From Leptolyngbya cf. ectocarpi LEGE 11479 (lineage in GTDB: Bacteria > Cyanobacteriota > Cyanobacteriia > Phormidesmidales > Phormidesmidaceae), in NCBI RefSeq assembly GCF_015207065.1, contig NZ_JADEXP010000010.1, positions 1 through 43,149 of the forward strand: a stretch of 43,149 bases of DNA, in the 5' to 3' direction. The stretch's first letter is position 1, and each line of letters begins with the position of its first letter. Under the pieces are notes generated by a model. The model was not told the origin of the DNA, made no database searches, and worked only from the letters and a program-made list of their open reading frames with translations. This document shows positions 25,360 through 32,603 of the stretch, piece after piece. A program made the translations under genes and the position numbers.

Positions 25360-25634
25360 CCCTCAGGCCACAGTAATCGAATTGCCATCAGCGCAAATCC
25401 AATCGCAGCGATCCCCTTAACGGTCTGCTCAGGAAGGATTTGCGCTGTTCCTTCTCCCAATAAAACGCCGAGGAAACTAGCCAGCACTAGGGCACCTGCC
25501 GTTCCAAAAAATACGGCCTTTGGCGATGATGAGCTTCCCCCCAAAGCAATGGCCGCAATCTGACTTTTATCCCCCAGTTCCGATAGGAATACGGTGATAA
25601 AGCTAATACTGAGTAAGTTCCAGTCAAATGGCAT
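25356..25634 (-). CDS. UPF0016 half protein (TMEM165/GDT1 family), probable manganese exchanger subunit
   Basis: 92 aa, three membrane helices. Contains the UPF0016 signature ELGDKSQIAAIAL, the metal-binding ExGDK[ST] loop, at residues 19-23. Full-length members have two such motifs in one chain, whereas this gene and its neighbour (25692-26012) carry one each. I recall that two such half genes in Synechocystis are called Hmx1/Hmx2 and are linked with manganese. Its partner lies upstream on the same strand, 57 nt away. It is the downstream gene of the pair. Confidence 0.85.
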   Translation of the reverse strand: MPFDWNLLSISFITVFLSELGDKSQIAAIALGGSSSSPKAVFFGTAGALVLASFLGVLLGEGTAQILPEQTVKGIAAIGFALMAIRLLWPEG

Positions 25635-25691
25635 TGGTTTGGAATCAATGTTTAAGAAATACTTTGGCGGTGATGTTTTGGCAGCAATACA

Positions 25692-26012
25692 CTACAAGCC
25701 AATCACGTCAGCCACCAGTCCAACGGAAATAAGTAGCAGCAAAATTCCGGCTAAGGTGTCTAGGGTATCGGGGGAAACCCGACGGGCTAGCCATTGCCCT
25801 ACCAGCACACCAACCAAACTGGTGGAGATTAGTGCTAGGGCGGCCCCGACAAATACGGTCAATGGTTTATGGGATTCAGCACTCATCAGCAATGTGGCAA
25901 CTTGGGTCTTATCCCCTAGCTCAGCCAAAAAAATAGTGATAAACGTCGAAATAAAAACACCCCAGAAGGTTGCTTTAGCAGGTAGTGAGGACGTCACGGG
26001 CAAGCCTTTCAT
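25692..26012 (-). CDS. UPF0016 half protein (TMEM165/GDT1 family), probable manganese exchanger subunit
   Basis: 106 aa, three membrane helices. The signature ELGDKTQVATLLMSA is at about residues 30-34, with TVFVGAALALISTSLVGVLVGQW after it. As in its neighbour, there is only one ExGDK[ST] motif where full UPF0016 proteins have two, so the pair is expected to form a heterodimer that exports Mn2+ or Ca2+ across a membrane. A longer, positively charged N-terminus (MKGLPVTSSLPAK) distinguishes it. Start ATG at 26012. Confidence 0.85.
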   Translation of the reverse strand: MKGLPVTSSLPAKATFWGVFISTFITIFLAELGDKTQVATLLMSAESHKPLTVFVGAALALISTSLVGVLVGQWLARRVSPDTLDTLAGILLLLISVGLVADVIGL

Positions 26013-26068
26013 ATTTCTTTCATTATCTGCCAGAGAGCTTGTAAGAGCAAGATTAGGAAACGTTTCTC

Positions 26069-26425
26069 CTAACTTTCAACCTCCAATGCAGCTGTAAACC
26101 TTTCCATTTCTTCACTTTTGGGTCCATAGACACCGCTAATTTGTGCCTGGCAGCAGTCAATGGCAAATTCATCCAGTTCATCGCCGTGAATGCCAAACAT
26201 CTGCTCAAAGGTATCGGCCTGGACACGGCAAAAACTAGGACGCTGCTCATAGATTTTGCACAAACGTTGTTCAGCGTCATAGTTTTTGCACCAGCCATCT
26301 GCACCCACCATCCCCATATAGGTTTCTAGCTGCTCCGGTGTGAGATAGTCTGCTAAATCTGGTCGGTCAGTTGGGGTGAGATTGCAGCAGGCACCACAGT
26401 TCTTTACACATTGCCAAGTGGCCAT
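26069..26425 (-). CDS. YkgJ family cysteine cluster protein
   Basis: 118 aa. The YkgJ (UPF0153) pattern is complete: CVKNCGACCN (C6, C10, C13, C14), then GWCKNYD, RLCKIYEQRPSFCR and later CCQAQ. The cysteines probably bind zinc or an iron-sulfur centre; the biological role is unknown. Start ATG at 26425. It lies 56 nt upstream of the UPF0016 pair on the same strand, so the three could form one transcript, though a functional link is not known. Confidence 0.88.
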   Translation of the reverse strand: MATWQCVKNCGACCNLTPTDRPDLADYLTPEQLETYMGMVGADGWCKNYDAEQRLCKIYEQRPSFCRVQADTFEQMFGIHGDELDEFAIDCCQAQISGVYGPKSEEMERFTAALEVES

Positions 26426-26580
26426 GTTGTTTATCCTTGCGAGGGTCGGTTTACTTAGATTTGCCTTATCAGAATAGAGGCCTCGGAATCTATTCTGATG
26501 AGAATATCAGCAGACTTCCTTACAAAGGTTTTTGGAATTTTGTAAACTTTCTTAAAAGTGAAGGGATCGAACCAGGTAAA

Positions 26581-26781
26581 ATGGCGAAGCGCTTGCGCAA
26601 AGGTCACGGTTATTTGGTTATCGGAGGTTTCATGGCTCTTCTGGGTTTCCTAGATTTTATCGGCAACACTCTCAGCAGTATTAATTTTCTGGTAATAGCT
26701 CAGCTCACTGTTCTAGCAATGGTGGTTATTTCCGGTCCAGTAATCGTATTTTTGCTAGTTGCACGAGGCGGAGATCTTTAA
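26581..26781 (+). CDS. Short two-helix membrane protein
   Basis: 66 aa from ATG 26581; an upstream in-frame start at 26437 would add 48 poorly hydrophobic residues. A basic start (AKRLRKGHGY) is followed by two hydrophobic helices, LVIGGFMALLGFLDFIG and the long segment from NFLVIAQLTVLAMVVIS to VFLLVAR. No family recognised. It faces ispD convergently. Confidence 0.5.
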   Translation: MAKRLRKGHGYLVIGGFMALLGFLDFIGNTLSSINFLVIAQLTVLAMVVISGPVIVFLLVARGGDL

Positions 26782-26789
26782 TCTTTATT

Positions 26790-26887
26790 CCCCCGGTCTC
26801 TAGTAGCTTCTTAAGTCTCTAATCTTAAGCCTCTAAGTATTTGGATTAAGTGTTTGGGTATTTTAAGAGCACTGTAGAGACCGGGGG
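26790..26887. repeat. Large inverted repeat with internal repeats between convergent genes
   Basis: Perfect 12-bp arms CCCCCGGTCTCT (26790-26801) and AGAGACCGGGGG (26876-26887) enclose 74 nt that contain two 14-bp copies of CTTAAGYCTCTAAK (26809-26837). It lies between the stops of the short membrane gene (26781) and ispD (26894) and may act as a bidirectional terminator or be a small mobile repeat. Confidence 0.65.
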
Positions 26888-26893
26888 TCTGAA

Positions 26894-27574
26894 TTAAAGC
26901 CGCTGACGTAGGATAAATTCTGCGATCGCAAGATCAACAGGTGTCGTCACCTTTAAATTGGTTTCTTCCCCGTCCACAATGTGGACCGCTAGGCCACATT
27001 TCTCAAACAAAGCAGCATCATCCGTCACCGACCAGCCCTGAGCATCCCCCTTTTGATGAGCTTCCTTGAGTAAGGCCACATCAAAGCCTTGGGGAGTCTG
27101 GGCCGCCCATAGGCAAGAACGATCGGGGGTGGCTTTGATGATGCCCAAGTTATCCACTTGCTTAATGGTGTCTTTAACCGGCACCGCCGCGATAAACCCC
27201 TTGCAGCTAGCAAACGCTTCGGTGCAGCGATCAAAGAGGGCTGGAGTCGCTAAACAGCGAGCCCCATCATGGATCAGCACCTGTTGAGCATGGCTAGGTA
27301 AGGCCTGGAGGCCATTGCTAACTGATGCCTGCCGCGTATCCCCTCCACGAATAAATACGACAGGTTTGGTAATCCCTAGCTGAGCCACAAGTTCCTTAAA
27401 TACTGGCTCGTCAATGGCCTGACAGATAATGCCGATCCACTCAATGGTGCTGGCAGCCACAGCGGCCTTTAGGGTCCAGCCCATAATCGAATGCTCCAGC
27501 AGGGGCAAAAGTAATTTGTTGCCATCGGCTCCCATGCGCTTGCCAACGCCTGCTGCCGGTATGAGTAGGTGCAT
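26894..27574 (-). CDS. ispD: 2-C-methyl-D-erythritol 4-phosphate cytidylyltransferase
   Basis: 226 aa from ATG 27574 (a GTG four codons upstream is an alternative). Transfers CMP to MEP, step three of the non-mevalonate isoprenoid pathway. Marks: LIPAAGVGKRMGADGNK (CTP loop), GGDTRQASVSNGL, VLIHDGARCLATP, the AAQTPQGF motif, and SVTDDAALFE before DGEETNLKVTTPVDLAIA. All key segments are present. ispF of the same pathway is 7 kb away. Convergent with a small membrane gene. Confidence 0.95.
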   Translation of the reverse strand: MHLLIPAAGVGKRMGADGNKLLLPLLEHSIMGWTLKAAVAASTIEWIGIICQAIDEPVFKELVAQLGITKPVVFIRGGDTRQASVSNGLQALPSHAQQVLIHDGARCLATPALFDRCTEAFASCKGFIAAVPVKDTIKQVDNLGIIKATPDRSCLWAAQTPQGFDVALLKEAHQKGDAQGWSVTDDAALFEKCGLAVHIVDGEETNLKVTTPVDLAIAEFILRQRL

Positions 27575-27647
27575 GCTCTTTGCCACAAGGCCTCCAAAAG
27601 TTTACAGGGAAAAGGTCTAAGGGATAGGGATTGTATACGCTCTGCCG

Positions 27648-27667
27648 AGGCGTTCCACAGAACGCCT
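27648..27667. repeat. Short inverted repeat upstream of ispD
   Basis: AGGCGTT (27648-27654) and AACGCCT (27661-27667) pair around CCACAG, with further partial symmetry (CGCTCTGCC... GCGAGAGGC) outside. The pattern looks like an interspersed element in the 253-nt gap between ispD and the next gene; its effect is unknown. Confidence 0.4.
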
Positions 27668-27827
27668 GTACGCGAGAGGCATTCCATGACTGTACCTAGA
27701 AAACGCCAACGCTCTCCTTAGCCTCGATTTCAGCCAAATTTTGAAATTTCGCCGTTTAGTGACCTTTCAAAAGCGATAGCACTGCCAGCTTCCACTAGAA
27801 TGAGTAGCGAAGTATTACCCGAAGTCC

Positions 27828-28766
27828 ATGCGCGTTCTGGCCTTAGTCCCTGGTGGAATCAGCGATCAGCTTCAGTTTTTTCCGACATTAACGACCCTTA
27901 AGAAAAACTACCCCAATGCTGAAATTGCCATCGTGGTAGAACCTGCAGCTAAGTCAGCTTACCGAGTGTCTAGAGCTGTCAGTGAGCTGATTCCCTTTGA
28001 TTATCAAGGACAAAATAGTCCGTCTGATTGGGCTAACTTGCTGGGCATTATCCGCGATCGCGAATTTGAGCTGGCTCTATGTGCTAGCCATCGTTGGGAA
28101 GAGGGAGTATTACTCTGGCTGAGCGGTATTCCCACACGCATTGGCTATAGCAGTACTCAGGTTCCCTGGTTGTATACCAGCACCGTAGCTACTGACATGC
28201 AGCAGTCCTCGACTAGCCCAGCCCTCTTGCAAAGTTTGGCCATATCACCCACCGCGCCCCCCATTGAGTTCAATGTGCCTGAGGAAGACATTGCTTGGGC
28301 TGATGCTCAATGCCAGTCCTTAGGTGTAGCAGATAGTGGCTACGTCGTCATGTATCCCGGTCTCAATGCACAAGCGGACAGTTATCCATTAGATAGCTGG
28401 ATGAGCCTGATTGATGATTTTCAAGCCAAGCAACCTCAGCTGCCCGTCATCATCCTAGAAACGGTGGACAGTAAGGACACCACAACATCCCTCGGTCGTC
28501 AGCGGAATCTCAAGACCGTTACGGCTGCAAATCTGGGACAGATAGCGGCCCTACTGGCGGGGGCAAACCTGGTAATTAGTCCCGACAGCTATGTGAGCCA
28601 GGTAGCCATGACCCTGCAGGTATTTACCCTGGTACTGCAAACGACACTCAGCCAGCCTTTACCGCCTACCGATGGGGAAATGCGAGCCCTGGGCGTGCAG
28701 TCTGCCACAGAGAATCTGGCCGACCTGCCCCCAGGTAATGTGTTGCAAAAAGTTTGGGGCACTTGA
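27828..28766 (+). CDS. Family 9 glycosyltransferase (heptosyltransferase-like)
   Basis: 312 aa. Resembles ADP-heptose:LPS heptosyltransferases, GT-B fold: N-terminal VLALVPGGISDQLQFFPTLTTLKKNYPNAEIAIVVEP in pieces; the second domain has VVMYPGLNAQADSYPLDSW; ISPDSYVSQVAM, near where the NDP-sugar site lies. The acceptor and sugar are unknown. In cyanobacteria such proteins are often annotated by this family alone. Start ATG at 27828 without a Shine-Dalgarno. A GAGTAT/ATACTC hairpin overlaps the stop codon. Confidence 0.85.
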   Translation: MRVLALVPGGISDQLQFFPTLTTLKKNYPNAEIAIVVEPAAKSAYRVSRAVSELIPFDYQGQNSPSDWANLLGIIRDREFELALCASHRWEEGVLLWLSGIPTRIGYSSTQVPWLYTSTVATDMQQSSTSPALLQSLAISPTAPPIEFNVPEEDIAWADAQCQSLGVADSGYVVMYPGLNAQADSYPLDSWMSLIDDFQAKQPQLPVIILETVDSKDTTTSLGRQRNLKTVTAANLGQIAALLAGANLVISPDSYVSQVAMTLQVFTLVLQTTLSQPLPPTDGEMRALGVQSATENLADLPPGNVLQKVWGT

Positions 28767-28936
28767 GTATTGGGTATACTCTGAGCGTTTAAGAAAAAAC
28801 CTGGAGTCTATGGGAGCACCCATAGGTAATAAGTCGTCGGTTAAAGCAAAAGCTTAAGACTACATACGCAGTCCCAGTAGGTAAGATCTATCTTTCGGTA
28901 GGATGGCTCTACTGTGAAATATCTGCTGCAATTGTT

Positions 28937-28960
28937 TCATTAAGTTTTTCATTAAGTTTT
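28937..28960 (+). repeat. Exact tandem duplication of TCATTAAGTTTT in the 5' leader
   Basis: Two head-to-tail copies of the 12-mer TCATTAAGTTTT lie at 28937-28948 and 28949-28960, directly before GAGGT and the ATG at 28976. It extends the AT-rich leader of the following gene by one unit. Confidence 0.85.
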
Positions 28961-28975
28961 AGATGAGGTAATCCC

Positions 28976-29533
28976 ATGGATCGCGTTAAGTCTCAGGCTG
29001 CTGTGGTATCTCAGCTCCTGTTTGATCCCAAAACAGCAGACGCTTATAAAAATGTTCTTGTCCTGACGGGACAAATTATTAAGGAAGTCGCTCTTCTGAG
29101 CTGGCTGTTAATTTGCTCTGTATTTGTATTTGGTGCTTGGTTTAGCAATACCGCCATTAGTACCGGGCAGAATGCTCGGACCTGGTGGCAAGCTCAACAG
29201 GCGGGAGAGGAAACTAATGACGGTAATCAAGCTGCCGCCGCTACTGGTAAAGCATTGTTAGATGTCAGCCAAAACGGAGCCTATTTCTTATTAGATAAAG
29301 CGCGTGAGCAGCTCGGTTTAGAGAAAATTGAGCGTCCTGCTAAGGCTGAAGAGCCTAAGCCTGCTAAGGCAGCAGCTAAAACCGTGGCTAAAACCCCACC
29401 GGCTCCAGCCACAGTGACCATCAATAAGGTGAACGCTGTTGCCAAAGAGACTAAATCTGCAGATACTAAAACCGCTGCCGAAAAATCCTCCTCTGACGCC
29501 AAGGGCTCTACCCCTGCGGCTGAAAAGTCCTAG
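28976..29533 (+). CDS. Membrane-anchored protein with Ala/Lys-rich tail
   Basis: 185 aa. One hydrophobic helix at about residues 38-56 (ALLSWLLICSVFVFGAWF) and a low-complexity tail from residue 120 rich in A, K, E and P. The N-terminus MDRVKSQAAVVSQLLFDPKTADAYK looks specific and repeats through cyanobacterial homologues I recall without function. GAGGT lies 7 nt before the ATG, a rather good Shine-Dalgarno for this genome. A terminator follows. Function unknown; a membrane-associated scaffold is one possibility. Confidence 0.65.
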   Translation: MDRVKSQAAVVSQLLFDPKTADAYKNVLVLTGQIIKEVALLSWLLICSVFVFGAWFSNTAISTGQNARTWWQAQQAGEETNDGNQAAAATGKALLDVSQNGAYFLLDKAREQLGLEKIERPAKAEEPKPAKAAAKTVAKTPPAPATVTINKVNAVAKETKSADTKTAAEKSSSDAKGSTPAAEKS

Positions 29534-29575
29534 GCGTCTGGTTAGCTGGCGTTTTAATCTACTGATTTCACCTTA

Positions 29576-29607
29576 AAAAGATTCGCTCTAAGAGCGGGTC
29601 TTTTTTT
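29576..29607 (+). terminator. Intrinsic terminator
   Basis: CGCTC (29584-29588) pairs with GAGCG (29592-29596) across a TAA loop, the stem is extended by AAGATT/GGTCTT, and seven T follow (29601-29607). It lies about 45 nt after the stop at 29533. Confidence 0.8.
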
Positions 29608-29633
29608 ATCTATAGCAGCCTGATGCTGGCAAG

Positions 29634-30341
29634 CTATTCTGGCAGATCCGATGCGGGAGGGATCAAATCCAGCGTTTTGATATCGATGGGTAAATAGCTT
29701 AAGGATTCCGCCACGGCGATGGCTTCTTTAACCGAAATATTGCTGCAGTCCCCTTGCCCATAGTCTTGGGCATTGACCAAGCCAGCCCCCACCAAGCGGT
29801 AAAAGCCATCCTCGCCCTCTAACCAATCAGTAAATAAATCACTTTCAGGCAGTTCACCCACATCACCATTGGGAAATTTGCCATGGTAGAGGCTGTAGTC
29901 ATCGTCAAAGAGGTCGTTATTTAGCGGCTCTTGGTTTTCTAGGGAAATCCCACCAATGCCGCCGGACGTGTATTCAATGGAAAAACAGCGATTTTGGTCG
30001 TCACGATATACCAGCCAATAGTAGGGACCACCGCCGACACCAGCTTCTTTTTCACCCACCCCGTAGTTAGCTAAGGTCATATTTGGGGGCAAATAGGTGG
30101 GAATCACAATATTGATACCTAGATCCACTAGCTGATTGGTGGCCTCTGGGGGCAGCTGTGCTAAATAGGAATTTGTCGGGGGGGGAGGTGGCGCACTTTC
30201 GGAGGACGGTGCATCTGCCTCAGTCTCTGACTCACTTGAGGATGGGTTTTCAGGTTCAGCCGGTATCTCTGCGGGCGGTGCAGACCGACAGCTAGCTAAC
30301 GCACACAGCAGCACTCCAGCGATCGCGCGGCTAGCTCTCAT
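29634..30341 (-). CDS. Probable lipoprotein of unknown function
   Basis: 235 aa from ATG 30341, which has AAGGAG 10 nt upstream. The N-terminus RASRAIAGVLLCALASC ends in a lipobox-like LASC, so it is probably a lipoprotein anchored at the cell envelope. Residues about 20-60 are a P, S and E-rich linker. The folded part contains YVVYR-type segment (PYYWLVYRDDQNRCF) and other cyanobacterial-typical segments (SYLPIDIKTLDLIPP); no family recognised. A further in-frame ATG at 30380 begins directly after the stop of the cupin gene, so coupling with that gene is possible. Confidence 0.65.
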   Translation of the reverse strand: MRASRAIAGVLLCALASCRSAPPAEIPAEPENPSSSESETEADAPSSESAPPPPPTNSYLAQLPPEATNQLVDLGINIVIPTYLPPNMTLANYGVGEKEAGVGGGPYYWLVYRDDQNRCFSIEYTSGGIGGISLENQEPLNNDLFDDDYSLYHGKFPNGDVGELPESDLFTDWLEGEDGFYRLVGAGLVNAQDYGQGDCSNISVKEAIAVAESLSYLPIDIKTLDLIPPASDLPE

Positions 30342-30380
30342 GGCGGGTTGGCTCCTTTTTTGCTCCTTTACTGATGGCAT

Positions 30381-30839
30381 CTAGTAAGGCCCTCCGTCAC
30401 GGTGGGCAAAGTAGTACCCACCTTCAGGCTGGGGTAAGGCTAGCAGATCATCGTCGGGATAGTCAGCGCGATCGCCAGGAGTCCGATCGCCGATTTCTAG
30501 ATAGGTTGCGATCTCACCAGACCGATTAATCAGATGGTGACCATCGGCTACTCCAGCTGGAAACCCAGCCATCATGCCGGGTTTTAGTAAGGTTTCTCCG
30601 GCATCAGTCACCAACACCAGCTCTCCCGAGACCACATAGATAAATTCATCTTGATGACTGTGCCAGTGTCGTAGTGCAGACTGCGCCCCGGGCGCTAACG
30701 TGGTCAGATTGACCCCAAAATTCATAAGTCCGGCAGCATTGCCTAACCGTTGTCGGGAGCGCCCAGCCACAGCAGAGCGAAAAGGTTCTGGATACCCCGT
30801 TCCCTGAATCACAGGCACTGTCGCAAGATCAATCACCAT
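30381..30839 (-). CDS. Cupin domain protein
   Basis: 152 aa from ATG 30839. A single cupin barrel: HWHSHQDEFIYVVSGELVLV (metal-binding HxH and E) followed by GETLLKPGMMAGFPAGVADGHHLINRS with the last His. The metal site is complete, so a metal-dependent enzyme or binding protein is likely; its substrate is unknown. The last segment ends YYFAHRDGGPY. It overlaps no gene and ends at 30381, directly before the putative lipoprotein frame on the same strand. Confidence 0.85.
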   Translation of the reverse strand: MVIDLATVPVIQGTGYPEPFRSAVAGRSRQRLGNAAGLMNFGVNLTTLAPGAQSALRHWHSHQDEFIYVVSGELVLVTDAGETLLKPGMMAGFPAGVADGHHLINRSGEIATYLEIGDRTPGDRADYPDDDLLALPQPEGGYYFAHRDGGPY

Positions 30840-30865
30840 GGGCAAACCTATACCAAAAAATCGGT

Positions 30866-30893
30866 GTAGAGACGTTTCATGGAACGTCTCTAC
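30866..30893. repeat. Interspersed palindrome GTAGAGACGTT...AACGTCTCTAC
   Basis: Arms of 11 bp are perfect around TCATGG, nearly a full 28-bp palindrome. This sequence is a well-known type of dispersed repeat in cyanobacteria. It lies between the cupin gene start and the VOC gene stop. Confidence 0.75.
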
Positions 30894-30911
30894 GGAAAAA
30901 CGTCTCAGACT

Positions 30912-31493
30912 CTAATCAGCGACCTCGGCCATTTCAATGACCTCGCCATCATAATCTTTGACCAAAAAATTGAGCGGTCGCTCACGACGAATTTTATGAC
31001 GTACACCATTTGTCTGTACCTGCATTAGCAGTAGCTCTAGACAATCTCGGTCAAAACAAACATGGCGTTGACGATCTTTATGCCCTCGATTTGCCCCTGA
31101 GATCACATGCAGCTGGGTATTTTTTTTCAACTGATACCACAGGCCATCAGGGCTGCCCGCCTCTGACTCCATGGGGCGAGGCATCGCAGATCCCATGCCC
31201 ATCATCGGATCCATCCCCGTTCCCAAGGTTTGCTCATAGTTGTAGTAATAGTGGAGCGGCACATCGGCCTCAGGCAGCCCTAACATGCCCTCATAAAACC
31301 GTCGGGCAAACTCCAAATCGGAGACCATCACCGTATGAACTTTGGGAGCGCTGGTCAAAAACATCCACATGGCACCAGCGTAGGCTACTAACAGGAGCAC
31401 CATGATGCCCTGGGTAGACACCAGGCTATCCAGCGGTAGCCCTTGCCAGATGGAAGCCAAAAATGGCGAAAAAACGGTGAGGGGAAAATCCAT
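30912..31493 (-). CDS. VOC (glyoxalase-like) protein with N-terminal membrane helix
   Basis: 193 aa. Residues about 27-46 are hydrophobic (GIMVLLLVAYAGAMWMF), so the protein is probably membrane-attached. The VOC fold follows: VHTVMVSDLEFARRFYEGMLGLPEADVPLHYYYNYEQT in pieces, then HVCFDRDCLELLLMQV and NFLVKDYDGEVIEMAEV. Between these is an unusual loop rich in Met and Pro (GTGMDPMMGMGSAMPRPM, about residues 89-106). Enzyme activity and metal site are not evident. Start CCCCATGG at 31493. Confidence 0.75.
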   Translation of the reverse strand: MDFPLTVFSPFLASIWQGLPLDSLVSTQGIMVLLLVAYAGAMWMFLTSAPKVHTVMVSDLEFARRFYEGMLGLPEADVPLHYYYNYEQTLGTGMDPMMGMGSAMPRPMESEAGSPDGLWYQLKKNTQLHVISGANRGHKDRQRHVCFDRDCLELLLMQVQTNGVRHKIRRERPLNFLVKDYDGEVIEMAEVAD

Positions 31494-31808
31494 GGGGTTA
31501 TCTGGGGAAATGTGCTGCTCTTGGCATTAGATTGGCATTAGAGCAGTCAGAATACAGTGTGGCTGCCCCTAGTGTATCAAGGGTAAAACCGACTGACTGG
31601 TGGGAACCTACCGGGTTAACCGATCCTTTACCGAAAGGCTTTGGGGACGCCGTTGCTGAGTTAGGGGATGGACCGATCTGGTACAGATATCAATGGTGGT
31701 AGTTTCAACCGAGTATTTGCCGCCAAATCTTTAAGATTCGACTCATCCTGGGTATAGTAATGGCTGTTTATACGGTAGTCTCAGTCTGGTTAAGACCGGT
31801 TTGCCATT
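31494..31808. other. Intergenic region between divergent genes
   Basis: 315 nt between the VOC gene and the sigma-like gene. TATAGT at 31753-31758 is a possible -10 for the rightward gene, but no good -35 is seen. Otherwise nothing recognised. Confidence 0.4.
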
Positions 31809-32552
31809 GTGCCGGTAATTGGCAGGAGCTCCGTTCGCAGTACTGTGGATATTCCTAATTTTCCTGAGTGTGATCATGCCATCGTTAAGTCGCTGTTTGA
31901 ATACAGTGACTATGATTTGGTGCAACAGATAAAGCAACATCCTGAAGAGGGCAAGTACTTTACCACTGTGTTTTGTCGCTATAGCCCGGTGGTCTACACG
32001 CTGATTCGTCATTCAGCCCGCTCGACCGTACAGTCAGAATATCTGTTTGCCCTGACCTGGCGACACATTTTATACGAGCTAAGCGGTCTAGATTTACCGG
32101 CTGAGCCCCCGGCAGACTTTTCGTTACAAGCCTGGTTGGTTAATCTGACAGCCGCCTGCATTAATCAAGCGGCCCTGCCTGATGTGGAAGAGATTCACTA
32201 CAGCCTGCAGGAGGCGTCTCCTCCCCTTTGGTGTTATGTTACCCAGGCCCTAGATCGGTTGCAGCCCCTACACCGGCTGGTGATTGTCATGGCCCAAACC
32301 TTTCGCTGGAGTAACACTCGGATTGCCGCTTATTTACAGGCTGAGGGACAGCGTATTTCTCCCAAGTCAGTAGCCACCTTACTCACCGATGCCCAACACT
32401 CGTTAAGTGCCGCATTACCGAATGATATTCAGGCGATTTACTTTGGGGATACTAAAACTGCTGCAGAGAATTTGCCAGACGATCTGGCTGATTTATTAGA
32501 TGTGTCGGATCTCGATTTGGAACAGCCGAATCTAGCTCCAGAGGGTCAATAA
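31809..32552 (+). CDS. Sigma-70 family (ECF-like) factor
   Basis: 247 aa from GTG 31809. Residues about 30-110 fit sigma region 2 (YDLVQQIKQHPEEGKYFTTVFCRYSPVVYTLIRHSARSTVQSEYLFALTWRHIL in pieces); residues about 155-205 fit region 4 (LDRLQPLHRLVIVMAQTFRWSNTRIAAYLQAEG). The family link is moderate and region 4 has no clear HTH signature; the protein could be a sigma-like factor or a regulator that uses the same fold. An acidic C-terminus (DLLDVSDLDLEQ) follows. No anti-sigma gene is visible. The downstream TPR gene lies 51 nt away on the same strand. Confidence 0.7.
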   Translation: MPVIGRSSVRSTVDIPNFPECDHAIVKSLFEYSDYDLVQQIKQHPEEGKYFTTVFCRYSPVVYTLIRHSARSTVQSEYLFALTWRHILYELSGLDLPAEPPADFSLQAWLVNLTAACINQAALPDVEEIHYSLQEASPPLWCYVTQALDRLQPLHRLVIVMAQTFRWSNTRIAAYLQAEGQRISPKSVATLLTDAQHSLSAALPNDIQAIYFGDTKTAAENLPDDLADLLDVSDLDLEQPNLAPEGQ

Positions 32553-32603
32553 ATAGACAGAGCGCGTTTAGAGCACATTTTTAAGCTGGGGAGAGTTTAG
32601 GTA

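Noticed and set aside
25594-26097. Plus-strand ORF of 167 codons
   Set aside because: Antisense to both UPF0016 genes; composition of a shadow frame.
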